Assembly (NCBI GenBank): GCA_023678885.1
Contig: CM042970.1
Span: 4,008,355-4,072,354, forward strand
Length of the DNA stretch: 64,000 nt
From: Pogostemon cablin
Lineage: Eukaryota; Streptophyta; Magnoliopsida; Lamiales; Lamiaceae
Reading direction: 5' to 3'
The position numbers and the translations under genes are program-made. Below, in pieces: positions 12,165 to 23,427 of the stretch (within the stretch, counting starts at the first letter, position 1; each line of letters starts with the position of its first letter). The notes below the pieces were generated by a model. It had not been told where the DNA came from, made no database searches, and saw only the letters and a list, made by a program, of their open reading frames with translations.

Positions 12165-13891
12165 TGATCGTAGTCATTTTTATCTAGATTTTAGTGTTTT
12201 TATTTGTGGATTTTCAGATGTTTTTATCCGTATTTGTGTGACTTTTGGTGGAGTTATTGTTATAATGTGAAATGTGGTATGAATTGATAGAATTGTGTAA
12301 ATGAGCTTAAACATGTGTAAAACATGTCAAGAAATAGAAAAAACGGAGTCGGGAGCAAAATAGAGACGGAAGTACAAGGCACGCTCGGAAACGGGCCGTG
12401 TGCGGAACACGGGCCTGTCCGAGGTGGCCGTGTACCGTCATCAGAACACAGAGCTCGCCCAGGAGGAAGGCCATTTTCTGGCGCACGAGCTGTGCGCTGC
12501 TGCACGCCCCGTGTGCAGTACACGGGCCTGTAAGAAGAAGTCGTATAATGTCATCAGAAAATGCTACACGGCCATGACCAAAGTCGTGTAGAGCAGCTCG
12601 AGCCATATCTGGAAGCACGCACAACACTTCGAAGTAGGTGTGCCCTACACGGGCCGTGTAGGTGCAAAAACCAGTGCAGTTTTCAGAATATTCTGGAAGC
12701 TTCTAGAAGGTCCATTAATGATATAAAAGGGTGACTTGTGTGAAATTTGAAGGGGAGATCACAATTGAGAGCAGTTACACACACTCCACACCATATTTTC
12801 AAACACTAGATCCATAAATCCACCTCTATCCATTAGATTCATCCAATTCCATTTGTTCTTCCACAATCAATCCATAAATCCATCACCCAATCCATTCATC
12901 CACCATTTTGAGAAGAGGAAAGCATCAAGGATTGAAGGAGTTAACATATTGAAGAGAAGGAATGTTTCTCCATGAAAGGGAAGTCAATCTACTTTTCATT
13001 TGTTGATTTTCTTCTTATTTTGGCTCAAATGGAGCAAAGCTTGATTTGTATTGATCTAAACACAATGTATAGTGGCTAGTCCTATAGTAGGGCTAATCAT
13101 ATGAATGGTTGAGATGAATGCTAGATGTGTAGAACTTGAGAAGTGAATGTAGTTAAATTGTGGAATTCCTTTTATGATATATGAATCATGTTTCATTTCA
13201 ATACTTGTGTGATAAGATTTTCTATTCATAGTATTAGGATGGTCATTCCAATGTTATGAGTGGATATTTAATTAAATCATATATTAAAATGTGCATGCAT
13301 GTTAGTGTGAGGGGAGGTAAGCCATACCCTTCTAATGCTTAGAACATTCATAGAGATACACTTAAGAAATTGAGTGAAAAGAACCAACTTATGATCATAG
13401 TACCTTAAGAGAATTGAGATTAAGATCAATCTTAGGTGATTTAGGCTTGTAAAAGAGTCAAGAACCTAATTGCCTTGGCCATAGGGATTAGGGGTAAAAT
13501 CGTAATTGATTTTAGTCCATAAATTAATAAAGTTCACCATCAAAAGTTATATATATCTAGCTAGAGTCTTAACCATGATTATGATTAGTCTTGCTCTCTT
13601 CTCAAGTGAATTCTACCTCCATTCCAATCATTATTTGTGTGTTGTTTGAATCATTACTTTGTTAGTTCAAATTCTTAGTTAATTGAGTAGAACAATAATT
13701 AGTAGCTTAAACAATCAAACCTTCAATCTATCATTCTTACAAAGCATAAATCAATGGAAAATCCTGATACAATCATGAGTTTATTTTCCCTTGGGATGAC
13801 ATTATTATAAATTTTGTACTTGGTCACACGTTTACTCGACGATAAAATCTCTTACTCTTACACATTTTTATAAGAAATGCGACTAAGAACA
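12165..13891 (+). repeat. 5' LTR of the Athila-like element
   Basis: It is 1727 bp. It contains a GC-rich block (about 12380-12660) with repeated ACGGGCCGTG-like words, and a promoter-like TGATATAAAAGGGTGACTTG stretch near 12718. The same features recur in the 3' LTR. Confidence 0.9.
12718..12731 (+). promoter_or_regulatory. Probable TATA box of the Athila LTR
   Basis: ATGATATAAAAGGG occurs here and, as GTGATATAAAAGGG, at the equivalent place of the 3' LTR near 18130. It sits between the GC-rich block and the downstream R/U5-like part, where an LTR promoter is expected. The assignment rests on motif and position only. Confidence 0.5.
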
Positions 13892-13909
13892 TGGCGCTGT
13901 TGTCGGGGA
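13892..13909 (+). other. Primer-binding site, tRNA-Asp type
   Basis: TGGCGCTGTTGTCGGGGA abuts the 5' LTR. Athila-clade elements use this kind of site; position 6 is T where the common form has C. Confidence 0.8.
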
Positions 13910-14036
13910 AATGTTAAACTTTTGGTTGTAACGAGTTTGAAATTGATTAGTTTTGATAAGAATATTTCTTTTATTTGTTTACTTGTTTACTTGTCTTGGT
14001 TACTTGGAGACCTAATTTGGAAATTCTTGTAGGTAC

Positions 14037-16081
14037 ATGCGAACTCGTTCAAGATCTCAATCTATTGAACCTTTGAACATGGAATTGGAATCTACTTTAA
14101 GAAGACAAAGAAGATGAGTATTAGAGCCTACGGAGGAAATTATGGAAGAAGTAAGGGATAATACAAACATGGTTGATGAAGAAGGCAATATAAGGAATTT
14201 TCATGGAGTTGATAATGTTAGAGGAGGTTATAATAATCCGGAATTTGTGCCGCAAGCGTATGCTCAACAAATGCACTTGCAAAACCAACAAATGCAAGCT
14301 ATTATTCAAAACTTGATGACACAACAAGAAGAAGGGAATAATCCTCCGGTGGTGCAAAATCAATCCCGTGAAAATGGAAACAATGGAGTGGGAATGAATG
14401 TCAGTGATCATTTCCAACCGCAATATGGGAATTATGGAATGGGCCCGCCATTGAATGTGAATAATTTTGAGATCAAGACGGGATTGATCAACATGGTACA
14501 AGCAAATAAATTTGGTGGTGGTGCTATGGAGGATCAAAATGCTCACTTAGCCCAATTTACGGAGTTAGCCAACACGATAAAGATAAATGGGGTAAGTAAG
14601 GATGTTCTTAAAATGAAGCTTTTCTCATTTTCATTAAGAGATAGAGCCAAGGCTTGGTATCATACTATACCACCGAGAGCCTACACCACATGGAGAGAGT
14701 TGGCACAAAGGTTCTTAAGCAAGTATTTTCCACCTTCAAAGATGTTGCATCTTAAAGGGCAAATCTTTCAATTCAAGTAATTGCCACTTGAGACATTTAG
14801 TGAAGCATGTGACCGATTCAAAGAGATGCTAAGGAAGTGTCCACAACACGGATTCCCTGAAGAACAACAAATATGATTTTTCTATGCCGGTTTATACGGA
14901 AGTGAGAGGATGTTTATTGATGCTTCGGCGGGAGGTTCGATATTGGGGCAAACTCCGGAAAGAGCAATTTCCATATGTGAGGAAGTAGCTTTGAATACGG
15001 GTCAATAACCCATGGATCGTGTACCGAGAATATATGAAAGGGAGAGAATTGCTAAGATGGAAGAAGTGTGCTTGCAACAAGTGAAAAAGGTGGAAATGCC
15101 TAAAGAAGATATGACCGATAAAGCGATCACAGAGATATTAAAGAGGATGAATGCTAACATGTAAGTATCTCCGAATTCTACACCGGTGGTGTATCAACAA
15201 GTGCTTGTAAGTCCTCAACAAGGTATGTCATTGCCTTTGATGAATCAACAAGTGTTTCCAAATCCTCAACAAGGCATGACTATGCCTAATATGGGTCAAT
15301 CTTCTCAAATTTGTCAAATGCCTACATCCATGCCTCAACAAGGTATGTCCTATAATTTGGGAATTCAAGATACATGGTGTCCACCGGAGATGACGCTTGA
15401 GGAAGTTGCCTTTATGCAAGGAATGAACTTCCAAGGAAATTATGGTGGTAATTTTGAAAATCATGGAGGGGGATATTCACAAAGACAAGGAGGATTGAAG
15501 CAAGGTAACTTTTCAGAAAATTTTAATCAACCTCGTAGGTATGAAAATTTATCATATGAAAATCAAGAGAATGCCCTTACTTTACTATCGGGTATTAATA
15601 CGGGAGAGAAAGCTCCAAATGGTGAAGAAAAGTCTACATTGGAGGATCAAATGACTAAGATGTTTGACTATTTGAAGCAAAGAGATGAGGTGAATGATAA
15701 GAGAATCAAAGCCTTGGAGACACAAATGAGTCAAATGGCAACCGAGCAAGGTGAAATGCATCGTAAGGGTAAGTTTTCCTCCACTACCGTTACTAATCCT
15801 ATGGAACAATGTTTGTATGTTACCGTGTGCAATATGGAAAGTAAGGTAGAAAAAAGATTGGTGGAAGCAACAAACATTATTTCAAAGGTTGAAGAAGTAG
15901 TTTGTGATGAAGTTGTGTCAAACGTGGAGGAGGAAATTATCATTGATGATGATTTTTCTTTTGATGATGAGAGGATTATTGATGAATTTTTGTCTTCATT
16001 TGTTTATGAAAGTAAGTGTGATAAAGAGTCGTGGTTGGAACAAGATCATGATATAGTTGAAGTTGATGCTTCATTAATGTG
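14037..16081 (+). pseudogene. Athila gag, interrupted by five stop codons
   Basis: One reading frame runs from the ATG at 14037 (MRTRSRSQS, a typical Athila gag start) to 16081. In-frame stops lie at 14115, 14778, 14874, 15006 and 15162. The central part is a retrotransposon gag domain (LFSFSLRDRAKAWYHTIPP, then WRELAQRFLSKYFPPSK). It is followed by a Gln/Met-rich tract with repeated PQQGM and a coiled-coil-like segment (about 15650-15760). The C-terminal part is very acidic and leads toward the protease. The frame is otherwise well kept, which suggests decay mainly by point mutation. Confidence 0.85.
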
Positions 16082-16588
16082 ATGCCTTTGGAAATTTTTG
16101 AAAAACTTTGCATTAGGAGGTTAAAGGAAACGGATGTGGAAATCGGAATAATGGATGGTTCAATGATAAAGCCCCATGGAATTGTAGAGGATATGCTTGT
16201 GAAAATAGAGAATTTTATTTTTCCGGTGGATTTTATGATAGTTGAGAAGCAAGCGGATCTTTTGATTCCATTGATTTTTGGAAGGCCATTTTTGGCAACC
16301 GGAAAAGCAAAATTTGACATGAATAAAAAGGAACTCACACTATGTTCAAATGAAAGAGAATTGGTGTTATCAAGCAAGAATTTAAAAGGAGAAGATCTTC
16401 ATTTGAAGCCACCCATTAAGCCTCCGGATGATCGAGTTCGAGTGGTAAGTAAAATTTTAAAAGATGAAGATTTAACTAACTTTTTACTTGAATTTGAAGG
16501 AAATTTTTCTTCAAGGGGAAACAAGTTCGGGAGTAATCCACGTGTTGATTGGAAGATTGATAAGGGGCTCCGGGATTTGAAAACATGA
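16079..16588 (+). pseudogene. Athila aspartic protease remnant
   Basis: MPLEIFEKL opens the region that follows the protease active site, and LLIPLIFGRPFLATGKAKFD is the conserved C-terminal signature of Athila-type proteases. The active-site part directly upstream lies in the gag frame and is damaged: the expected D-x-G-A-S reads as VDAS and a one-base shift separates it from MPLE. No RT follows. The frame ends at 16588. Confidence 0.75.
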
Positions 16589-17558
16589 GAAAAAGAGGCA
16601 ATGAATTGAGTTCAAGTGTTAAAGGAGCAAGAAGTGTGGATAAGAAGGTTGTTAAAGAAATGTTTAAAGTGAAGATGAGGCCCGATGGGGTCTTGGATTT
16701 CTCCAATGGTTAAGAGTTTAAATGTGTCTAGCTCGACAATGTTAAATCGAGCGCTTGATGGGAGGCAATCCATTTTATATGTAGGTGGGTTGTGCTCATG
16801 AAGAAAGATATATATGAAGAAGACGAGTGTGTGCTTAATAAGGAATGGAGATGTATGTCAAACAACTTTGTTCAAACTTAAATTTAACACTTGTGTTAAT
16901 TTAAGTTTGGGGGGGAGTGTGTGGTGGCCATACTTGAATATTGAAAGTGCACATATATCATCACAAGGTAACTTCATGAAGATCATTGGAAATTACAAGG
17001 GTAAGTCCCACCACTTTTTGCAAACTTAATTCTCAACTCTTGTTTCGATTTAAGTTTGGGGGGAGAGTGCGTGGTGTGACACACCACTTGAGTGTGCTAT
17101 AGATCTTGATTAATGATTGATTGAGGGATTATCGTGTGTAAAATTGGGTCAATTTTAAAAAATTTCTCATGAGTTTGGTTATAATTTCGGCTCGTTTGGT
17201 TGAAACTAGGGTAGCTTGTGGACATAGTTCATGAGCAAGCCTATAGTGAGTCTGTTCTAACCGGTTGATAAGTGATGTTAGAAACCCTACTCTATAGAGT
17301 GTTGAGTGAATTTGATATCCTATGAGAGGCTTGGATTGAAAGGGATATGATTACTCTTTTATCATTCTTAAGATTGAACTTGTTAATCTTTCATGTTATA
17401 AGTTTGATGATGTAGAGATACTTAATGTGATTTTGTAGTCCTTATTACGTGTGTTGTGTTGTGGTTATGTTCGTTAGGTATTTTCCTAGGTGAAAATTAC
17501 TCCTCTTGTTTATCATTTTTCATTGTTCGGGGACGAACAATACTTTAAGTTTGGGGGT
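16589..17558 (+). other. Noncoding 3' part of the Athila interior
   Basis: It starts with a residual gag-pol linker (to about 16715), then GCGCTTGATGGGAGGCAA, the landmark found after pol in complete Athila elements. Three TTTAAGTTTGGGGG tracts occur, near 16900, 17050 and 17543. Only the last abuts an LTR. Confidence 0.7.
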
Positions 17559-19302
17559 TGATCGTAGTTATTTTCACCTAGATATTAGTGTTTATTTGTG
17601 GATTTTTAGATATTTATATCCGTATTTGTGTGACTTTTGGTGGAGTTATTGTTATAATATGAAATGTGGTATGAATTGATAGAATTGTGTAAATTAGCTT
17701 AAACATGTGTAAAACAGGTCAAGAAATGAAGAAAAATAGAGTCGGGAACAAAATGGAGACGGAAGTATAGGGCACGCTCGGGCACGGGCCGTGAGCGGAA
17801 TACGGGCCTGTCCGAGGTGGCCGTGTACCGTCATCAGAACACAGAGCTCGCCTAGGATGAAGTCCTTTTTCTGGCGCACGAGTCGTGTGCTGTTGTACGC
17901 CCCGTGTGCAGAACACGGGCCTGTAAGAAGAAGCCGTGTAATGTCATCAGAAAACGCTACACGGTCATGACCAAAGCCGTGTAGCGCAGCTCGAGCCGTG
18001 TTCGAAAGCACGCACAATACGCCGAAGTAGGTGTGCCCTACACAGGCCGTGCGCTGCTACACGGGCCGTGTAGGTGTAAAAACCTGTGCAATTTTTAGAA
18101 TGTTTCAGAAGCTTCTAGAAGGTCCATTAGTGATATAAAAGGGTGACTTGTGTGAAATTTGAAGGGGAGATCACAATTGAGAGCAGTTACACACACTCCA
18201 CACCACATTTTCACACACTAGGTCCATAAATTCACCTCTATCCATTAGATCCATCCAATTCCATTTGTTCTTCCACAATCAATCCATAAATCCATCACCC
18301 AATCCATTCATCCACCATTTTGAGAAGAGGAAAGCATCAAGTATTGAAGGAGTTAGCATATTGAAGATAAAGAAGGTTTCTCAATGAAAGGGAAACCAAT
18401 CTACTTTTCATTTGTTGATTTTTTTCTTATTTTGGCTCAAATGGGGCAAAGCTTGATTTGTATTAATCTGAACACAATGTGTAGTGGCTAGTCCTATAAT
18501 AGGGCTAATCATATGAATGGTTAAGATGAAAGCTAGATGTGTAGAACTTGAGAAGTGAATGTAGTTAAATTGTGGAATTCCTTTTATGATATATGAATCA
18601 TGTTTTATTTCAATACTTGTGTGATTAGATTTTCTATTCATATTATTAGGATGACCATTCCAATATTATGAGTGGATGTTTAATTGAATCATATATTAAA
18701 ATGTGCATGCATGTTAGTGTGAGGGGAGGTAAGTCATACCCTTCTTATGCTTTGAACATTCATAGAGGGACACTTAAGAAATTGAGTGAAAAGAACAAAC
18801 TTATGATCATAGTACCTTAAGGGAATTGAGATTAAGATCAATCTTAGGTGATTTAGGCTTGTAAAAGAGTCAAGAACCTAATTGTCTTGGCCAGAGGGAT
18901 TAGGGGTAAAATCTAAATTACTTTTAGTCCACAAATTAATGAAGTTCACCATCAAAAGTTATACATATCTAGCTAGAGTCTTAACCATGATTATGATTAG
19001 CCTTGATCTCTTCTCAAGTGAATTCTACCTCCATTCCAATCATCATTTGTGTGTTGCTTGAATCATTACTTTGTTAGTTCAAATTCTTAGTTAATTGAGT
19101 TGAACAATAATTAGTAGCTTAAACAATCAAACCTTCAATCTATCATTCTTACAAAGCATAAATCAATGGAAAATCTAGATACAATCACGAGTTTACTTTC
19201 CCTTGGGACGACATTATTATAAATTTTGTACTTGTCACACTTTTACTCGACGATAGAGTCTCTTACTCTTACACATTTTTACAAAAAATGCGACTAAGTA
19301 CA
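17559..19302 (+). repeat. 3' LTR of the Athila-like element
   Basis: It is 1744 bp and collinear with the 5' LTR. It has an extra partial repeat near 18045-18070 (GCTACACGGGCCGTG-like). Numerous substitutions separate the two LTRs, so the insertion is not very recent. Confidence 0.9.
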
Positions 19303-19307
19303 ATGAC

Positions 19308-20430
19308 AGTTATAATAAAATTAGATATACAGTTAATACACGTCACTAGATGGTAAACTTATATCAGAATTTTTGATGGATATAAACTTGTGATGGATAT
19401 ATGAAAACCTTTGATGGATATAAATCATTACGAACCTATTACAATCTATGTGAATGTACTATATTTTAATTGGATGGTTTCCTCTTGAAGAAGGAACACT
19501 ACCTATATTTATATTTGTGGTTTAAGATTGCAACACATAAGAAATTTGTGACTTCAAAAGGAACAAATTATAAACACCAGTTAATCTACTTGATGATGAT
19601 TATATATATAATTTTTATTAATCTCATTCAATTTTGTAAGTCAATTATTGTTTAATTCCCTGGAGTGGAAAATAAATGTTTGTATACTCGAAGTATATAA
19701 TGAGGATATTTTGGACCAGAAGTCTCACATTTAGTGCTTTTTAAAGCACTTGCTTTTCTTCATAATTTTACCAGGCCTGATAAGCATTTATGAAGAACAT
19801 GCTAGCAAGATTTTTTATGATTCTCTAACAAAGAGACATTTAGTTAAAATTAAATATATCCTCATGTATCAATTTGATACAAAATATATATTGGTTTAAT
19901 TATAAGAAACCAACAAGATATTGACATGCATATTAATCGAATATTAATTATGATTCGATCCCCACCACGTTAAAATTCAAATTGGTGTACTATTATGATG
20001 GATGATATAAAATATTTGTAGTCAATGTGGCATCATGATTTGTATATACTCCCTTCTAATCTTTTATGCGATAATAAATTATGTGTTGCATAAAATATGA
20101 GCAATTTATACATGGAGAAAGACAATAAATTTATTTTACTCATGTGAACTCCTGAAGAGCGATGAAATATTACACAAAGAGTTTATTCATGTAATAATCC
20201 AGATGATTTACTTTTTATTACTTACCCCTAACTTGTATCTTCGAAAGTTTTACTCAAATTATTATATTATGTAAACCCATAAGACTGATGTCTTTAGGGA
20301 GAACGATAAATTCAAATAAATTCTCAAATTTTAGATCCTGAAGATCAGTAGTTATGTTTCAAAATAATGTTATTTTTAAGGGAGAGTAGTAATTTCAAAC
20401 AATCTATAAGATTAGATCCTGAAGATCAAT
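19308..20430 (+). pseudogene. Decayed Copia pol, continuation after the Athila insertion
   Basis: This AT-rich DNA continues the outer Copia interior. No intact domain is readable. It is assigned by position between the Athila target duplication and the tandem repeats that precede the Copia 3' LTR. Confidence 0.45.
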
Positions 20431-21180
20431 GGTTTTACTCTTTTTTCCTTAACTAAGTTTTTTCCCACTGGGTTTTCTTAGTTATAAGGTTTTTAATGAG
20501 GCAAATAATGCTAACACGTCAAAATCATGAGGTTTGCACTTTTTTTCCTTAACTAAGTTTTTCCCACGAGGTTTTCTTAGTTACAAGGTTATTAATGAGA
20601 CAAACTATATTATTGTGTTTAAGGGAAGCAATGACTTCTAAACAATCCTGAATGTTGAGTCTTGAAGACCAATACTGCACTCTTTTTCTCTTAACTAAGT
20701 TTTTCCCATAAGGTTTTCTTAGTTAAAAGGTTTTTAATGAGACAGATTAAATCATTTGTGCTTAGGGGGAGCGACGACTTCTAAACAATCTTAAAGATTG
20801 AGTTTTGAAGACCGATGCTGCACTTTTTTTTCCTTAACTAAGTTTTTTCCCACGAGGTTTCTTAGTTAAAGGTTTTTAATGAGTCAAGCTAGATTATTAT
20901 GTTCAAGAAGAATAAAGTTCTAAACAATCCTGAAGATTGGGTCCTGAAGACCAATGCTGCACTTTTTTTCCTTGACTAAGTTTTTTCCCACGAAGTTTTC
21001 TTAGTTAAAGGTTTTTAATGAGACAAACTAAATTATCATGTTCAAGAAGATCGATAACTTTTAGCAATCCTGAAGATTGAGTCCTGAAGATCAAACTATA
21101 CTTTTTTTTCCTTAACTAAGTTTTTTCCCATTGGGTTTTCTTAGTTGAAGGTTTTTAACGAGACATGAACAACGTAATGT
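20431..21180 (+). repeat. Tandem hairpin-like repeats in the Copia 3' untranslated part
   Basis: Six units carry AACTAAGTTTTTTCCCA followed by GGTTTTCTTAGTT, starting near 20451, 20551, 20693, 20835, 20974 and 21113. Spacing is about 140 bp after the first. AACTAAG and CTTAGTT are complementary, so each unit could fold. Each later unit also has CTGAAGATTGAGTCCTGAAG. Such arrays before the 3' LTR are known from plant Copia elements. Confidence 0.85.
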
Positions 21181-21191
21181 CCAAGGGGGAG

Positions 21192-21396
21192 TGTTGTAAA
21201 ATTATGATGATGTGGCCATTACGAGTGAGTAACCACTCTCCTCTTCTGTAGGGAGTGAAGCAGTTCTTCCGAATGTATTAAACAGTTTTGTGATGATAAT
21301 GAAAGTGCTCCAACTCTAGTATTTTGGCTCCTCTATCTTTTCTCTCTATTCTCGATTTTACATTTCTCGCTTTCTTTCATTCATGATTTTTCAACA
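21192..21396 (+). repeat. 3' LTR of the outer Copia element
   Basis: It is 205 bp, TG...CA, and is the partner of 8223-8417. Confidence 0.85.
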
Positions 21397-21962
21397 ATCA
21401 TTCCAATGATTTATATCATATGAGCCCAAAATCAAGTGGGTTGGTTTCATTGACGTGGTGCAAGGCCTAAACTCATGAGTTTAATTGACCCAAAGTTACA
21501 AACATGTCATGTATTTCATGTCTTAAGCCCAAAACATATGGTCTCGCATAATTGGCCCAGAAAAAGGACGAAGAGTGATTTGAGGCCCTCCTCCAACCAA
21601 AAAGGATGGGCCCAAGCCCAAGTGGTCGGTCAGCCGGAAGTTCCTCCGAAAGCACCACCGCCGTCCGCCGCTGAGGGAATACCGCCGCCATGAAAAATTC
21701 TTGCAAATTTCCATGTGAGAGTTGAAATTCTTGCTGTTTGGATTTTGCTTACGGGAATTAAGTAGATTATGCACCCGATCCTCACATTTATATCACCAAT
21801 TTTTCATCATTTCTAGATCCTCACATTTCCAATTATACTTATTTTCCTTTTTAATTATGATTATATGATTTAAATATAAAAGTAATTATAGGACCATTTA
21901 TTGCAATATTTTTTCATTTCAAAGAGTAGATGATCAGTATGAAATAATGAGATATTTGCTTA
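21397..21962. other. Intergenic DNA after the Copia element
   Basis: Positions 21540-21700 are GC-richer with several short overlapping frames on both strands (a proline-rich one on +), but there is no recognisable domain and no gene call. Confidence 0.4.
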
Positions 21963-22211
21963 GGTTAATGGCAAAAAAAAAACTACAAATTTTACTTCTA
22001 TTGCAAATTAATCCTCATTTTTTAGAAATTGCAAAAAAAAAAAAAACTACAACCTTTAAGTATTGTTGCAAAAAAAACTCAATTTGTGACTAAGAGTAGG
22101 GTTTTTTTTGCAACAATACTTAAATGTTGTGATTTTTCTTGCAATTTCTCAAAAGTGAAGGTTAATTTACAATAGGAGTAAAGTTCGTGGTTTATTTTTG
22201 CAATTAACCCT
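21963..22211. mobile_element. Mutator-like foldback MITE
   Basis: GGTTAATGGCAAAAAAAAA at the left mirrors TTTTTGCAATTAACCC at the right, and complementarity continues through most of the element (TTGCAAAAAAAACT against GGGTTTTTTTTGCAA). Nine-base flanks ATTTGCTTA and ATTTACTTA form a target duplication with one mismatch, as expected for Mutator-like elements. Confidence 0.75.
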
Positions 22212-23427
22212 ATTTACTTATTACATAATATTCCTTATTCAGTTTTATGTGCAATTTGCAACATTATTTCATTATTTAAATATTTTTTTATTGTAATGTA
22301 TGTTAATTAATTTACCTTATTCATTTTTATTTTTTTAAAATAAAATCAATTGAAAAGTTTTTTTAATAATAAAATTTTAATTAATATAAATAAATTACTA
22401 CTCAACAATTAAGACTTAGATCAACAGCATAAGTGATTTTTAATTAATAAATAATTAATCTTGATCCCTTAATTTAAAATATACGTCATCCTCTCTCTCT
22501 ATATATATATATGAAAGTAACGTTAAAAAATTAACTAATATTTGATCAAGAATGTAATTTGAGTTTGATTTATGATTGTCACATGTATAAATATGTCAAG
22601 AGTTATTTTGTGTTGTTACATGTAAAAATAAGCCACATGTAAATTATAAACCATTACATGTTATATGCAAAGAAATAATTGACTTTTGATTGAACATATG
22701 GATTTAGTGAAAATAAAAGATCAAAATAAGTAGAATCTCATGCTTAAATTGGAGCAATAGGATTAGAGTCGAAGATCGTTGAAACTTATGAATCAAAATT
22801 CAGGTTCACAACTTGCAATAAGATAAACTAAATTTAGATCTGATATATTTGATCATCACTTCAAGTTCATAACTTGCAATAAGATAAACTAAATTTAGAT
22901 TTAATATAGTTGATCATCACTTACGTCAGGGTTACTTTAATATTTTTATTTCTAATTCTGGCACAATTCTTCTTCTTCTTCTTTTCGTCTTTCTAAACAC
23001 TAAGAAAAGATAAAGTCTGTCATTTTAAATGAAGCTTTAAATGAATTTGTATACTTGAAGAGTTAGTATAAGTTACTCTGAACTTTTGCGTAGATTATCA
23101 TAACCTGATAAATATTTTTCAAAATATATATTATCTAAATGTTACTAAGTATGTTTAGTATAAATTTTTATCATGATAAATATTTTTCAAAATATACATT
23201 ATTTAAAATGTTATGAAGTATAGTTGGTGTAATTCACTGTTTATACTTTGTAATGACTCATAGCTTACTTTGGGGCTTGGAGTAGTCATTTTAATGGCAT
23301 ATAAGATTTATCAAATTTGGCCTCTACTTATATATGATTGTTACAGAGATATATGAGTTTTCTGAGAAAGATCCAAATCGTCGAAATCAAAATTTTAATA
23401 GTAACAGTGTTTTTATTTATTACACGG
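22212..23427. other. AT-rich intergenic DNA
   Basis: No gene. It contains a CT/TA microsatellite (22490-22512) and a local direct repeat at about 22801-22922 (ACTTGCAATAAGATAAACTA occurs twice). Confidence 0.45.

Larger units (their letters stand above)
12165..19302 (+). mobile_element. Athila-like Gypsy element, gag-protease only, non-autonomous
   Basis: LTRs at 12165-13891 and 17559-19302 (TGATCGTAG...ACA) enclose 3.7 kb. The 5-bp target duplication ATGAC lies at 12160-12164 and 19303-19307. The primer-binding site right after the left LTR (TGGCGCTGTTGTCGGGGA) matches the tRNA-Asp-type site of Athila elements. The 3' LTR is preceded by the purine tract TTTAAGTTTGGGGGT. The interior encodes gag and part of the protease, then passes directly to noncoding DNA containing GCGCTTGATGGGAGGCAA, which in Athila elements lies downstream of pol. 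Reverse transcriptase, RNase H and integrase are absent, so any movement needed a helper. Confidence 0.9.
8223..21396 (+). mobile_element. Decayed Copia LTR retrotransposon, split by an Athila insertion
   Basis: Short LTRs at 8223-8417 and 21192-21396 both start TGTTGTAAAATTATGATG and end TTTTTCAACA. A primer-binding region with TTATCAGCACGA follows the left LTR, and a purine tract (AAGGGGGAGTG) precedes the right one. That layout is typical of plant Copia elements of the Retrofit/Ale type and gives the + orientation. Without the 7.1-kb Gypsy insertion the element is about 6 kb. No clean 5-bp target duplication is visible. The right LTR is 10 bp longer (GGCCATTACG-like insert). Confidence 0.8.

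Noticed and set aside
12260..12627. Overlapping 60-106-codon frames on both strands in 12260-12627 and 17694-18017.
   Set aside because: They lie in the GC-rich block of the two Athila LTRs, are open by chance, and show no coding constraint.
20431..21180. A CRISPR-like array because of regularly spaced repeats.
   Set aside because: This is plant nuclear DNA. The units are about 140 bp with no unique spacers and sit just before a Copia LTR.
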